A stretch of DNA of 64,000 nt, from assembly GCF_012396235.1 (NCBI RefSeq), contig NZ_JAAXPA010000006.1, forward strand, positions 1-64,000. Direction: 5' to 3'. Below the pieces are notes generated by a model. It saw only the letters and a program-made list of their open reading frames with translations, searched no databases and was not told the DNA's origin. Position 1 is the stretch's first letter, and each line of letters begins with the position of its first letter. Of the stretch, positions 18,159 to 26,582 are shown piece after piece. This stretch comes from Rhodococcus opacus. Its GTDB lineage: Bacteria > Actinomycetota > Actinomycetes > Mycobacteriales > Mycobacteriaceae. The position numbers and the translations under genes are program-made.

Positions 18159-20986
18159 TCGCCCACCGCCTCGTCGCCGAGCCGCAGCAGTTCACCGAGT
18201 TGCTCGGTGCTCATTTCCGTCACCCAGTTCTCGCCCGTCCCGACGGCGAGATCCGCCAGCTCCTGCTTGGTGGCGATCATCGCGTCGATCCGCTCCTCCA
18301 GGGTGCCGACGCACACGAGCTTGCGCACCTGCACGTCCCGCCGCTGACCGATCCGGAACGCCCGGTCCGTGGCCTGGTTCTCGACCGCCGGGTTCCACCA
18401 CCGGTCGAGGTGAACGACGTGATTGGCCGCGGTGAGGTTCAGGCCCGTCCCGCCCGCCTTCAGCGAGAGCATCATGATCGGCGGCCCGTCGTCCCGCTGG
18501 AACGAGGCCACCATGTCGTCGCGTTTCTGCTTGGAGACGCCCCCGTGCAGAAACGGCACGGGGGTACCGAAACGCTCCGCGAGGTACGGGGTCACGAGGT
18601 CGCCGAATTCCCGGAACTGGGTGAACAGCAACGCCTTCTCGTCGTCCGCGACCACCGAGTCCAGGATGTCTTCGACGAGCCCCAGCTTGCCGGAGCGGTG
18701 CTGTCCGCGCCGCATCACCGCCGACCCGTCGCGCAGGAAGTGTGCCGGGTGGTTGCACACCTGCTTGAGTTTCGTCAGGGCGGCGAGGACGGCCCCCTTG
18801 CGCTTCATCCCCTTCTTGTCCTTGATCTGCGCCATCATGTCGTCGACCACCGCCCGGTACAGCGCGGCCTGCTCGGCAGTGAGGTTGGCACGGACCGTCA
18901 TCTCGAACTTGTCCGGGAGGTCGGCGATGACCGCGGGATCGGTCTTGACGCGGCGCAGCACGAACGGCGACGTGACGGCGCGGAGCCGGGCGACGGCCGC
19001 CTCGTCCTGCTCCCGCTCGATGGGCACCACGAAGCGCTTGCGGAACATCGCCTCCGAGCCAAGGATGCCCGAGTTCGCGAAGTCGAGGATCGAGCGCAGT
19101 TCGTCGAGCCGGTTCTCGACCGGAGTGCCCGTCAGCGCGACGCGGTGCGCCGCCGGAATGCTCCGCGCCGCCCGCGCCTGGGACGTCTTCGCGTTCTTGA
19201 TGTGCTGCGCCTCGTCCAGCACGACACGCCGCCAGTCCTGCTCCTTCAGGTGCGCGACGTCGCGGGCCAGCAGCGCGTACGTGGTGATCACCAGATCGCT
19301 CTGCGTCACGGCGGCGGTGAAGTCCTCACCGCTCAGCCGCTGCGGACCGTGGTGGACGAGCACCCGCAGCGAGGGAACGAAGCGTGCCGCCTCGCGCTCC
19401 CAGTTGCCGACCACCGACATCGGGCACACCAGCAAGGTGGGTGTCGCGGCGTTCTCGTGTGCCAGCAGTGCGAGCAACTGCAGCGTCTTGCCGAGACCCA
19501 TGTCGTCGGCGAGGACGGCGCCGAGGCCGAGGCGGCTCATGAAGACCAGCCAGTCGAGTCCCCGCTTCTGATACGGGCGCAGCGTCGCGTCCAACCCGTC
19601 CGGGGTCGGCACATCCTGCGGCTTCGTGTCGCCGTCCAGCAACGCGGCCGCCCAGCCGGTGGCCGTGACCTCCTCGACGGGAAGGTCGGAGAGATCGTCC
19701 GCGATCAGGTCCTTCAGCAGGTCCACGATGGCCCGGTCGCCGCTCGCGTGCCGCTCCGCCACGTACCGCGCGGCGCGGGAGAGCACCTCCTGATCCGCCC
19801 GCACCCACTCGCCGCGCAACCGCACGAGATCACTCTTCGAGTTGACCAGTCGATTCATCTCCGCGGCGGTGAGCACCGTGTCGCCGAGTGCCAGTTCCCA
19901 GTTGTACTGCACCAACTGGTCTTTGCCGACGGCCCGGTTCTCCGCGCTCGCCGGAGTGCTCGGCGAGCTCACCCTCAGGCGCATCGACGGCGACGCCACA
20001 CTCCACGCCCGCGGCAGCAGCAGGCTGATGCCCTTCTCCTTCAACGCCACCGCACCGTGTCCGACGAGGTCGATGACCACGGCGGTGGGCAACATCAGGT
20101 CCAGGCTGTCGGGATCACTGGGGACGTCCTGCAGTCGCGGGTAGGCGGCCACGGCCTCCGTCAGCTTGCGCACCCCGATCTGCAGGCGACTCGCCTCCGT
20201 GTGATGCAACGGAATCGGCACCGGCGCTTCGCCTTCCGGACGAAGACAGACCTCCAGTCGCCACAGCACCGTGTCCGGATCCCAGTCCCCCTCCACGTCA
20301 ACGTCTTCCGGCTCGAGGAGCCGCAGCACCAGTTCGGGTTCGTCCACTTTGAGGCTGTCGCGCCACCCGTCCAGCGAACCCGACAGCTGGGCGGTGCCCT
20401 CGTCGAACTGGTCGCCGCGCAGCAGCGCTTCGATCAGCGGATGATCCCCGTCGGTGGCGGAATCGTCCGGATGCCGGCGTTCGAGGACACGGCGGGCGAC
20501 GGGGTCGGTCAGCTCGGTGACCATGTCGTCGAGCACGGCGCGGGGGGTCGTGCCGTGACGCTGGACCGGCGGCATCGCGACGGCCATCTCCGTGAGCCAC
20601 GCACGCTGCCGCTCACCGCCGAGCAGCCGCCAGCGCGGCCACCAGCCGCCCTCCGCGCGGTGCACCTCGGGCACCACCCGGCCGGCGCGTGCCCACCGCT
20701 CGACACCGCGGGCGACGTGGGCGAGGTAGCGCAGATCCCCGGCGACCCGGGGGTCGCGGGCCGACACCGACAGCAGAAACTCCGTCGCGTCCGGCGGTGC
20801 GAGCGCCACCGCGGCCCACTCGAGCATCTCCGGCCCCGACGGCGTCGGCATCGGCACCTTCACGTGATGCCGGAACTTCCGTGCCAGCACCCGCCCGACC
20901 GCATCCGTCGGCTCCGAGGCGGCCGGATTCCGGTCCTCCGCCCACAGCATGAGACCCGAACCCGGTGTCCAGAGGCCGTGCAGCAT
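18155..20986 (-). CDS. SNF2-family DEAD/DEAH helicase
   Basis: A 943-residue Snf2/Rad54-type ATPase. Walker A is ADDMGLGKTLQ near residue 495 and the Walker B box is VVLDEAQHIKNA near 590; the helicase C domain contains LFTQFREFGDLV, LSLKAGGTGLNLTAANHVVH and DRAFRIGQRRDVQV, the SNF2 motifs V and VI. The N-terminal 400 residues are the bacterial SNF2-associated domain. The start MLHGLWTPGSGLMLWAED at 20986 matches the family opening; an extra 34 codons are open upstream without a better signal. It probably moves along duplex DNA or displaces RNA polymerase, together with the SWIM partner. Confidence 0.93.
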   Translation of the reverse strand: MLHGLWTPGSGLMLWAEDRNPAASEPTDAVGRVLARKFRHHVKVPMPTPSGPEMLEWAAVALAPPDATEFLLSVSARDPRVAGDLRYLAHVARGVERWARAGRVVPEVHRAEGGWWPRWRLLGGERQRAWLTEMAVAMPPVQRHGTTPRAVLDDMVTELTDPVARRVLERRHPDDSATDGDHPLIEALLRGDQFDEGTAQLSGSLDGWRDSLKVDEPELVLRLLEPEDVDVEGDWDPDTVLWRLEVCLRPEGEAPVPIPLHHTEASRLQIGVRKLTEAVAAYPRLQDVPSDPDSLDLMLPTAVVIDLVGHGAVALKEKGISLLLPRAWSVASPSMRLRVSSPSTPASAENRAVGKDQLVQYNWELALGDTVLTAAEMNRLVNSKSDLVRLRGEWVRADQEVLSRAARYVAERHASGDRAIVDLLKDLIADDLSDLPVEEVTATGWAAALLDGDTKPQDVPTPDGLDATLRPYQKRGLDWLVFMSRLGLGAVLADDMGLGKTLQLLALLAHENAATPTLLVCPMSVVGNWEREAARFVPSLRVLVHHGPQRLSGEDFTAAVTQSDLVITTYALLARDVAHLKEQDWRRVVLDEAQHIKNAKTSQARAARSIPAAHRVALTGTPVENRLDELRSILDFANSGILGSEAMFRKRFVVPIEREQDEAAVARLRAVTSPFVLRRVKTDPAVIADLPDKFEMTVRANLTAEQAALYRAVVDDMMAQIKDKKGMKRKGAVLAALTKLKQVCNHPAHFLRDGSAVMRRGQHRSGKLGLVEDILDSVVADDEKALLFTQFREFGDLVTPYLAERFGTPVPFLHGGVSKQKRDDMVASFQRDDGPPIMMLSLKAGGTGLNLTAANHVVHLDRWWNPAVENQATDRAFRIGQRRDVQVRKLVCVGTLEERIDAMIATKQELADLAVGTGENWVTEMSTEQLGELLRLGDEAVGE

Positions 20987-21146
20987 GCACCCATCCAAGC
21001 AGGTGCGACCGACAGCGCGTGAAATCCCTGCTCGTGACATGTAACCCTCGACCATATTCCACCGATGAACGAGTTGGCGGCTGTCCACGCCGGTAACTCA
21101 CCGGGATCGCTGCCGTACGTGATCGCAGTGATCGGAGGAAGACAAA

Positions 21147-21266
21147 ATGGACATGGAACAGATCTTGGAAGTCCTCGTTCAGCTCATCCAGGTTCTCGGA
21201 CCGTTGATGGGTGGCGGCGGAGGCGGCGGAGGCACAGGTTCCCTGGGCGGCCTGTTCGGCTCCTGA
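21147..21266 (+). CDS. Unannotated 39-residue amphipathic, glycine-rich peptide
   Basis: A short gene with its own signals: GGAGGA eight bases before the ATG and a strong hairpin terminator 13 bases after the stop. The peptide opens MDMEQILEVLVQLIQVLGPL, an acidic amphipathic helix, then has eight glycines and a TGSLGGLFGS tail. No signal peptide is present. It is on the plus strand, with the SNF2 gene diverging to the left and the reductase 87 bases to the right. Size and helix character recall corynebacterial PorA/PorH-type peptides, which also lack signal sequences, but no sequence match is claimed. Function unknown. Confidence 0.7.
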   Translation: MDMEQILEVLVQLIQVLGPLMGGGGGGGGTGSLGGLFGS

Positions 21267-21279
21267 GTTCTCACGAGAG

Positions 21280-21306
21280 GGCCCGCCGACTCCACGTCGG
21301 CGGGCC
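21280..21306 (+). terminator. Rho-independent-type hairpin after the 39-residue peptide gene
   Basis: GGCCCGCCGAC and GTCGGCGGGCC pair perfectly over 11 bases around a five-base loop (TCCAC). Only TTCGTCG follows, so the U-tract is poor, as is common in actinobacteria. It separates the small gene from the downstream reductase gene. Confidence 0.75.
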
Positions 21307-21353
21307 TTCGTCGTGCCCGAATCCCGACCCCGGTTCGTGATAGGACTGTGGGC

Positions 21354-22262
21354 GTGAGCATGGCATACGGCTTCAGCGAGTACGGCGGCCCCGAGACGCA
21401 GCAGTTCTTCGACGTCCCCGTTCCCTCCCCCGGCCCCGGACAGTTGCTGGTTGCCGTCCACGCGGCCGGCGTGAATCCCGCCGATTGGAAGGTGCGGGCG
21501 GGAACGCGCAAGGACACCGTCCCCGTCACCCTTCCCGCCGTTCTCGGCCGGGAGGTCGCCGGTGTGGTCGCGGATGTCGGGCCCCGGGTGACCGGCTTCG
21601 CGGTCGGCGATGCCGTGTTCGGCGCGACCGCCACCGGCTTCGGCGGCTACACCGAGTACACCCTGGTCAACACGGCCTCTGCGGCGCACAAGCCCGAGCC
21701 GGTCTCGTTCGCCGACGCGGCCACGCTCCCCGTCGCGGCGGGAACCGCGTACGACGCGCTGACCACCCTGGATCTGGCGCCCGGCAGCCGGTTGCTCGTC
21801 GTCGGCGCGGGCGGCGGTGTGGGGGTGGCGGCGCTGCAGTTGGCCGCGGCGTGGGACGTCACCGTGATCGGAGTCGCGAGCGAGAGCAAGCGGGAGATCG
21901 TCGAATCGCTCGGTGCCACCTGGGTGGCGTCCGGAGACGGCCTGGCCGCACGCATACCCGGCCCGGTCGACGCCGTCTTCGACCTCGTCGGGGGTGACGC
22001 GCTCGCCGAGGCGGCGCGGGTGGTCGCGGATCCGGCGGCGATCCTCAGCACCGGCGATCCGCTCGCCGCGCGGGATCTCGGCGGCTCGGGGGTGGAACGG
22101 CGCCGAACGTCCGCGGTGTTCGCGGAGCTGGCCGCGCTGGTGGCCGACGGGACCCTCGATCCGCGGGTCGCTCACCGATTCCCGTTCGCGCACGCCGGTG
22201 ACGCTCTCGCGATGGTCGAGTCCGGTCACACGAGCGGCAAGGTCGTGATCGAGTTCGGTTAG
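21354..22262 (+). CDS. NADPH:quinone reductase-like (zinc-free MDR) oxidoreductase
   Basis: A medium-chain dehydrogenase/reductase of about 302 residues. The substrate domain opens with AYGFSEYGGPETQQFFDVPV and contains HAAGVNPADWKVRAG; the Rossmann loop is VVGAGGGVGVAALQLA near residue 155. Zinc ligands of true alcohol dehydrogenases are absent, placing it with the quinone oxidoreductase group that reduces quinones or enones with NADPH. Starts at 21348, 21354 and 21360 are in frame; the GTG at 21354 has an AGGA eight bases upstream. It stands alone on the plus strand after a terminator. Confidence 0.88.
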   Translation: MSMAYGFSEYGGPETQQFFDVPVPSPGPGQLLVAVHAAGVNPADWKVRAGTRKDTVPVTLPAVLGREVAGVVADVGPRVTGFAVGDAVFGATATGFGGYTEYTLVNTASAAHKPEPVSFADAATLPVAAGTAYDALTTLDLAPGSRLLVVGAGGGVGVAALQLAAAWDVTVIGVASESKREIVESLGATWVASGDGLAARIPGPVDAVFDLVGGDALAEAARVVADPAAILSTGDPLAARDLGGSGVERRRTSAVFAELAALVADGTLDPRVAHRFPFAHAGDALAMVESGHTSGKVVIEFG

Positions 22263-22333
22263 CAGGTCTGGCTTTCACCGGTTCCGAGGTAGATGCTGGA
22301 GAGACGTAGCTGCCGGACACTCGGGAGTCGGTC

Positions 22334-22651
22334 ATGAGCATCCTGATCCAGGTTCTCGAACAGGGGTACGCGCTCACCACTCCGTGGGAGCAACGGAAGT
22401 ACGCCTTCGTCGATGCCACGCACATCGTCACGATTCGACTGGACGGACAGTCGGGTGTGTGGCTCGACGGGATGAAACACGGTGAGGCACACAGGCTTGC
22501 GGTTACCCCCACCCCCAGCGAGGCGATCTTCTTCCTCCTCCGCACCCTCGATCTGCTCGCGGAATGCCGGCAGAGCGGCGGTTCCTGGGTGATCGGCCAC
22601 GATGGCACGCACCTGTCGTCGATCGCCGCGGTGCGCCTCCCCTTCACTTGA
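22334..22651 (+). CDS. Hypothetical 105-residue protein
   Basis: I do not recognise this protein. It starts MSILIQVLEQGYALTTPWEQ and contains a mixed strand and helix pattern without membrane segments, a signal peptide or cysteine clusters; there are single tryptophan and histidine positions (VWLDGMKHGEAHRL). Codon use matches its neighbours, with strong third-position GC, which supports coding. It follows the reductase by 71 bases on the same strand and precedes the HNH lipoprotein-like gene by 64 bases, so a shared transcript is possible. Confidence 0.6.
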   Translation: MSILIQVLEQGYALTTPWEQRKYAFVDATHIVTIRLDGQSGVWLDGMKHGEAHRLAVTPTPSEAIFFLLRTLDLLAECRQSGGSWVIGHDGTHLSSIAAVRLPFT

Positions 22652-22715
22652 CGTGTCGGGGGCCCGGTGCATACTCCCGGTGGTAGGGGGAGATGGGTCG
22701 AGCGCCGGGGGACGC

Positions 22716-23420
22716 ATGAGACTTCTGTACGTGGCCGCGTGGCTGGTGGCGATCCTGACGGTCTGCGGTTGCGGGGTGTCGCTTCTCGACCTCAGCGGCC
22801 CCGGCCCGGCACCGGGCAGTCCGCCCCGCGCACACATCGAGGAGTTGCTCGGCCGGGTCGCGACGGTCGAGTCCCGTCCGCACCCCGGCGGATATCAGCG
22901 CGGGTGTTCCGGCAAGGAGTTGTGCGTCTTCGGCCCGGCCTGGACCGACGACCAGGACGCCGCCGCCGGCCACGACGGGTGCGACACCCGCAACAACGTT
23001 CTCGCGCTCGATCTCCGCTCGGTGGCGTTCCGCGACGGCACCCGCGGCTGCGTGGTGCTGAGCGGGGTCCTCGCCGATCCGTATTCCGGCGAGGTGCTCC
23101 AATTCGACCGAGCCGACGCGAAAGCCGTACAGATCGACCACGTCTACCCCTTGGCGGCGGCGTGGGACATGGGCGCGTCGACGTGGTCGCCCGAGCGTCG
23201 GCTGCGGTTCGCCAACGACGTCACGTTCAACCTGCTGGCCGTCAACGGTGCGGACAATCAGGACAAGGGCGACCGGACCCCGCAGGACTGGCTTCCGCCG
23301 AATCCGGCGTACCACTGCTTCTACGCGGGCAAGTACCTGTCGGTGGCGGTGGAGTACGGGCTTCCGGTGACGCTGGCGGACCGCGACGCGCTCGCCGAGG
23401 TGGCGGAGCGGTGTCCGTGA
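22716..23420 (+). CDS. Secreted HNH/DUF1524-type nuclease-like protein
   Basis: A 234-residue exported protein. The N terminus RLLYVAAWLVAILTVCGCGV is a signal peptide ending in a lipobox-like VCGC, so it may be a lipoprotein. The C-terminal part has the DUF1524/GmrSD-type HNH motif: QIDHVYPLAAAWDMGA, then RLRFANDVTFNLLAVNGADN and QDKGDRTPQDWLPP. Actinobacteria carry many such secreted HNH proteins, presumed nucleases. Eight cysteines suggest disulfides outside the membrane. The ATG at 22716 follows GGGGGA, and the open frame upstream has no signal peptide. Confidence 0.85.
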   Translation: MRLLYVAAWLVAILTVCGCGVSLLDLSGPGPAPGSPPRAHIEELLGRVATVESRPHPGGYQRGCSGKELCVFGPAWTDDQDAAAGHDGCDTRNNVLALDLRSVAFRDGTRGCVVLSGVLADPYSGEVLQFDRADAKAVQIDHVYPLAAAWDMGASTWSPERRLRFANDVTFNLLAVNGADNQDKGDRTPQDWLPPNPAYHCFYAGKYLSVAVEYGLPVTLADRDALAEVAERCP

Positions 23421-23440
23421 GCACCTCAGAAGACGGTGCC

Positions 23441-25015
23441 TCAGGACACGGTGAAGGAACGCGTGTGCCAGCCGGTGGCGCCACCCGGGATCGGCGGCGT
23501 CCGCTCCTCCACCTGAACGTTGCCGTCCAGATCCGTGGCCCGCACCTGGAGGGTGTGCAGTCCGGATGTGGCCTGCCACTCCCAGGTCCATTGCCGCCAG
23601 GTGTCGATGGTGTACTGCGGGGCGAGGGTCGCGGTCTGCCATTCGCCGTTGTCGACCCGCACCTCCACCTTCTCGATGCCGCGGTGCTGTGCCCAGGCGG
23701 TTCCGGCGACGAGAACCGGCCCCGGCGCGGTGGGCGTGAACGATGCGGGCACGTCGATCCGGGACGCGGTCTTGATCGGACCTTTCGCGGACCATCCGCG
23801 CTTCGTCCAGTAGGCCTCCGCCTTGTCGAAGCGTGTGAGTTCCCAATCCACCACCCATTTGGTGGCCGACACGTAGCCGTAGAGACCGGGGACCACCTGC
23901 CGCACCGGATAACCGTGTTCGAACGGCAACGGCTCACCGTTCATCGCCACCGCGAGGATCGCGTCGCGTCCGTCCCGCAAGGCCTCGACCGGGGTGCCCG
24001 CCGTGAAGTCGTCGCTACTCGTGGACAGCAGCATGTCGGCGTCGGGGTGCACCCCGGCCTCGTCGAGGATGTCTTTGATCGGGTAGCCGATCCACGTGGC
24101 GTTGCCGGCGAGGTTTCCGCCGACCTCGTTGGACACGCACGTCAGCGTGACCACCCGTTCCACGGGCGTCCTCGCGACCAGGTCGTCCCACGTCAGCGTG
24201 ACCTCGCGGTCCACCATGCCGTGGATGCGCAGTTTCCAGTCGTCCGTCGTCAACCGTGGGACCCGTAGTGCGGTGTCGATCCGGTAGAACTCCTCGTTCG
24301 ACGTGACGAACGGGGTGGCGCCCGGCACGTCGATGTCGGTGCCCGGAGCGATCGGGGCCGCCCGGTCCGTCACCTCGGGAACGGTGAAGGCGCTGCGGTT
24401 GTCCAGAGCTCCCGCGGCTTGCTGCCCGAGGTACCGGCCGGCGGCTCCCGCGGCCGCGGCGGTCGCGGCGGCGGTCGCGGTCAGCAGAAGAAAAGTTCGG
24501 CGCGGCAACCACGAATCCTCGGCGTCCGAGTGCTCGGGTGCCCGCGCGGCGGCCGTCAGCACCCGCAGAACCGCGATGCCGGCGACGACCCCCACCACGG
24601 TCGGCAGCGCACACATCCACGTGGCGCTGGGGCGCTGGGTCGAGGCGTAGATTCCCACCAGCCCGAGAGCCGCCAGGATCGCGCTGCCGAACGGGGCGCG
24701 GGGACGCTCGACGATGCCCGCGATCGCGGCAAGGAGCACGATGAGGATCGTCATGCCGACGAACAGGGCGGGTTTGTCGTTGGTTCCGAACGTGTCGATC
24801 GCGAACTCGCGAGCCCAGGCGGGACTGCGGTCCACCGTCGTCGATCCGACCGCATAGAACGGCGACGAGTTCGGGTCGATCAGCACCGACAGCAGTTCGC
24901 CCACCCCGAGCACGATGCCGGCGGCGATCACTCCGGCGAGCGCGCGGGAGAGCAGGTGCCGCCGTCTCCGGGGCGTCCGCGCCGCCTCGTGCCGGTCACC
25001 GATCGTCGTCGTCAT
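23441..25015 (-). CDS. Membrane-anchored molybdopterin oxidoreductase (sulfite oxidase family)
   Basis: A 524-residue protein with four N-terminal membrane helices (residues 20-160) and a fifth hydrophobic stretch, TFLLLTATAAATAAAAGAAG, before a molybdopterin domain of the sulfite-oxidase/YedY type. The molybdenum-ligating cysteine is in VVTLTCVSNEVGG, near residue 293, and the C-terminal dimerisation domain follows (IEKVEVRVDNGEWQTATL). The catalytic part faces outward. Substrate is unknown; sulfite, nitrate or methionine sulfoxide are possibilities in this fold. It converges on the HNH protein gene and diverges from the AroE-like gene. Confidence 0.88.
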   Translation of the reverse strand: MTTTIGDRHEAARTPRRRRHLLSRALAGVIAAGIVLGVGELLSVLIDPNSSPFYAVGSTTVDRSPAWAREFAIDTFGTNDKPALFVGMTILIVLLAAIAGIVERPRAPFGSAILAALGLVGIYASTQRPSATWMCALPTVVGVVAGIAVLRVLTAAARAPEHSDAEDSWLPRRTFLLLTATAAATAAAAGAAGRYLGQQAAGALDNRSAFTVPEVTDRAAPIAPGTDIDVPGATPFVTSNEEFYRIDTALRVPRLTTDDWKLRIHGMVDREVTLTWDDLVARTPVERVVTLTCVSNEVGGNLAGNATWIGYPIKDILDEAGVHPDADMLLSTSSDDFTAGTPVEALRDGRDAILAVAMNGEPLPFEHGYPVRQVVPGLYGYVSATKWVVDWELTRFDKAEAYWTKRGWSAKGPIKTASRIDVPASFTPTAPGPVLVAGTAWAQHRGIEKVEVRVDNGEWQTATLAPQYTIDTWRQWTWEWQATSGLHTLQVRATDLDGNVQVEERTPPIPGGATGWHTRSFTVS

Positions 25016-25100
25016 CGCAGCCCTGCTCCTTTGTCGTCGTCACCGTGTATTCGGAGCTGAGAACGCGCACGGATGGGAGCCCACTACTAGTATTTACCGG

Positions 25101-25916
25101 ATGAACCAGCTCGACAAAGACACTCTTCTCTGCATCTCGCTCTCCGGCCGACCGAGCAACATCGGCACCCGGTTTCACAATTATCTGTACGGCGAGCTGG
25201 GCCTCAATTTCGTCTACAAAGCGTTCACCACCAACGACCTCCAGGCTGCGGTCGGCGGCATCCGCGCGCTGGGGATCCGCGGTGCCGGTGTCTCCATGCC
25301 GTTCAAGGAGCGGATCATCGAGTACGTCGACGTGATGCACGAATCGGCGTCGGTCATCGAATCCGTCAACACGGTGGTCAACGAGGACGGGGTGTTGCAC
25401 GCCTACAACACCGACTACCAGGCCATCGCGAACCTGTTGCGCGACAACGCATTGCACCACTCGCTGTCCGTGGCGGTGGCCGGGAGCGGCGGAATGGCCA
25501 AAGCTGTGGTCGCCGCCGTGCGCGACTACGGCTTCACCGACGTCACCGTGGTCGCCCGCAACGAGACGACGGGCGGCGCCCTCGCGAAGCAGTACGGATT
25601 CGACTGGCAACCCGAACTCGGCGCGGCACGGCCGGGGCTCCTGATCAACGCCACCCCCGTCGGCATGGCGGGCGGTCCCGAGGCCGAAGATCTGGCGTTC
25701 GAACTCGACGCGATCGACGCGGCGGAGGCCGTGTTCGACGTGGTTGCCATGCCCGCCGCGACGCCGCTGATCCGTGCCGCGGCCGAACGCCACAAGACCG
25801 TCATCACCGGTGCCGAGGTGATCGCACTGCAAGCCGCGGAGCAGTTCGTCCTCTACACCGGCGTGCGCCCGTCCCCCGAAGAGATCCGCAGGGCCTCCGA
25901 GTACTCACGGTCGTGA
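25101..25916 (+). CDS. Shikimate 5-dehydrogenase-like protein
   Basis: A 271-residue member of the AroE/YdiB superfamily. The N-terminal substrate domain shows SLSGRPSNIGTRFHNYLYGE and GAGVSMPFKERIIEY, where classical AroE has a VTIPHK loop; the catalytic lysine is retained in PFKE and an aspartate in YNTDYQAI. The Rossmann loop is VAGSGGMAKAVVAAV. No other aromatic-biosynthesis gene is nearby, so it may act on quinate, a shikimate analogue or another substrate rather than being the housekeeping AroE. It is followed by a tightly linked membrane-protein gene. Confidence 0.8.
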   Translation: MNQLDKDTLLCISLSGRPSNIGTRFHNYLYGELGLNFVYKAFTTNDLQAAVGGIRALGIRGAGVSMPFKERIIEYVDVMHESASVIESVNTVVNEDGVLHAYNTDYQAIANLLRDNALHHSLSVAVAGSGGMAKAVVAAVRDYGFTDVTVVARNETTGGALAKQYGFDWQPELGAARPGLLINATPVGMAGGPEAEDLAFELDAIDAAEAVFDVVAMPAATPLIRAAAERHKTVITGAEVIALQAAEQFVLYTGVRPSPEEIRRASEYSRS

Positions 25917-25917
25917 G

Positions 25918-26385
25918 GTGAGCACCGCCGAGACACCCGCGCAACGGCTCGCACGCAACTTCAGCGAGCTGCTGCAGGAACTCCGTGTCGCGCAGGCAGG
26001 CGTGCAGATCCTGTTCGCCTTCCTCCTCGCGGTCGCCTTCACCGAGGCGTACGCGGAGCAGCCGTTCGGCCTGCGCATGCTCCATCTCGTCACGGTGCTC
26101 CTGGCAACGGTGTCCTCGGCCCTGCTCATCGCCCCGGCGGTCTGGCACCGGGTGCTGTTCCGCCAGGGCCGCCGGGTCGACATCCTGCGCAGGGCCAACC
26201 TGTTCGCACTGTGGGGTGTCGGATTTCTCGCCGCAGCCATGACCGGAACCGTGCTCCTGATTGCCGAAGTGGCAGTGGGCGGTCCGGTCGCGATCGTGAT
26301 CGGCGTGGTGGCCGCGCTGATGTTCGCGACGCTGTGGTTCGTGTTTCCCCGCCTGTTCGATCACGATACGGGCGGCGCGGACTAG
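25918..26385 (+). CDS. DUF6328-type membrane protein with four helices
   Basis: A 155-residue protein starting at a GTG one base after the AroE-like stop codon, so probably co-translated with it. It opens with an amphipathic stretch, RLARNFSELLQELRVAQAGV, followed by four membrane helices: QILFAFLLAVAFTEAYA, LHLVTVLLATVSSALLIAP, ANLFALWGVGFLAAAMTGTV and AIVIGVVAALMFATLWFVF. This pattern is that of the uncharacterised DUF6328 family found in actinobacteria. No function is known. Confidence 0.7.
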   Translation: MSTAETPAQRLARNFSELLQELRVAQAGVQILFAFLLAVAFTEAYAEQPFGLRMLHLVTVLLATVSSALLIAPAVWHRVLFRQGRRVDILRRANLFALWGVGFLAAAMTGTVLLIAEVAVGGPVAIVIGVVAALMFATLWFVFPRLFDHDTGGAD

Positions 26386-26418
26386 AGACCCGCAATTCGG
26401 CGCGACCGCGTTCGTACA

Positions 26419-26435
26419 CTGTTGTTCTACAACAG
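26419..26435. promoter_or_regulatory. Perfect palindrome upstream of the urate operon
   Basis: CTGTTGT-TCT-ACAACAG is a 7-base inverted repeat with a three-base centre, about 150 bases before uraD and about 85 bases before its candidate promoter. Purine-catabolism repressors of several families bind operators of this size, so it may be the pathway-specific operator. The regulator is not encoded in the window. Confidence 0.4.
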
Positions 26436-26519
26436 CTTTCACATGTCGAGACTCCAGCACGCCACGGATCGCACTCGCATCCGAATCTGGATCAATTCAA
26501 TTTTGGGTCTTGACATGAA

Positions 26520-26548
26520 TTGTGACCCCTGTCACGCTTCTCTATACG
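26520..26548 (+). promoter_or_regulatory. Candidate urate-operon promoter overlapped by a Crp/GlxR-like site
   Basis: TTGTGA (26520-26525) and TATACG (26543-26548) are 17 bases apart. The -35 element lies inside TGTGACCCCTGTCACG (26521-26536), which matches the Crp/GlxR palindrome TGTGA-N6-TCACA at nine of ten fixed bases. A further TTGACA stands at 26510-26515. The site is centred about 55 bases before the uraD ATG, near the promoter, consistent with cAMP-dependent control of a catabolic operon. Confidence 0.5.
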
Positions 26549-26582
26549 GAATCATTATTTCGCATTGTGGAAGAAGGGTCGC

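Noticed and set aside
23421..23447. Short hairpin between the HNH lipoprotein and the molybdopterin gene
   Set aside because: Eight paired bases with a bulge and no U-tract are too weak to call a terminator.
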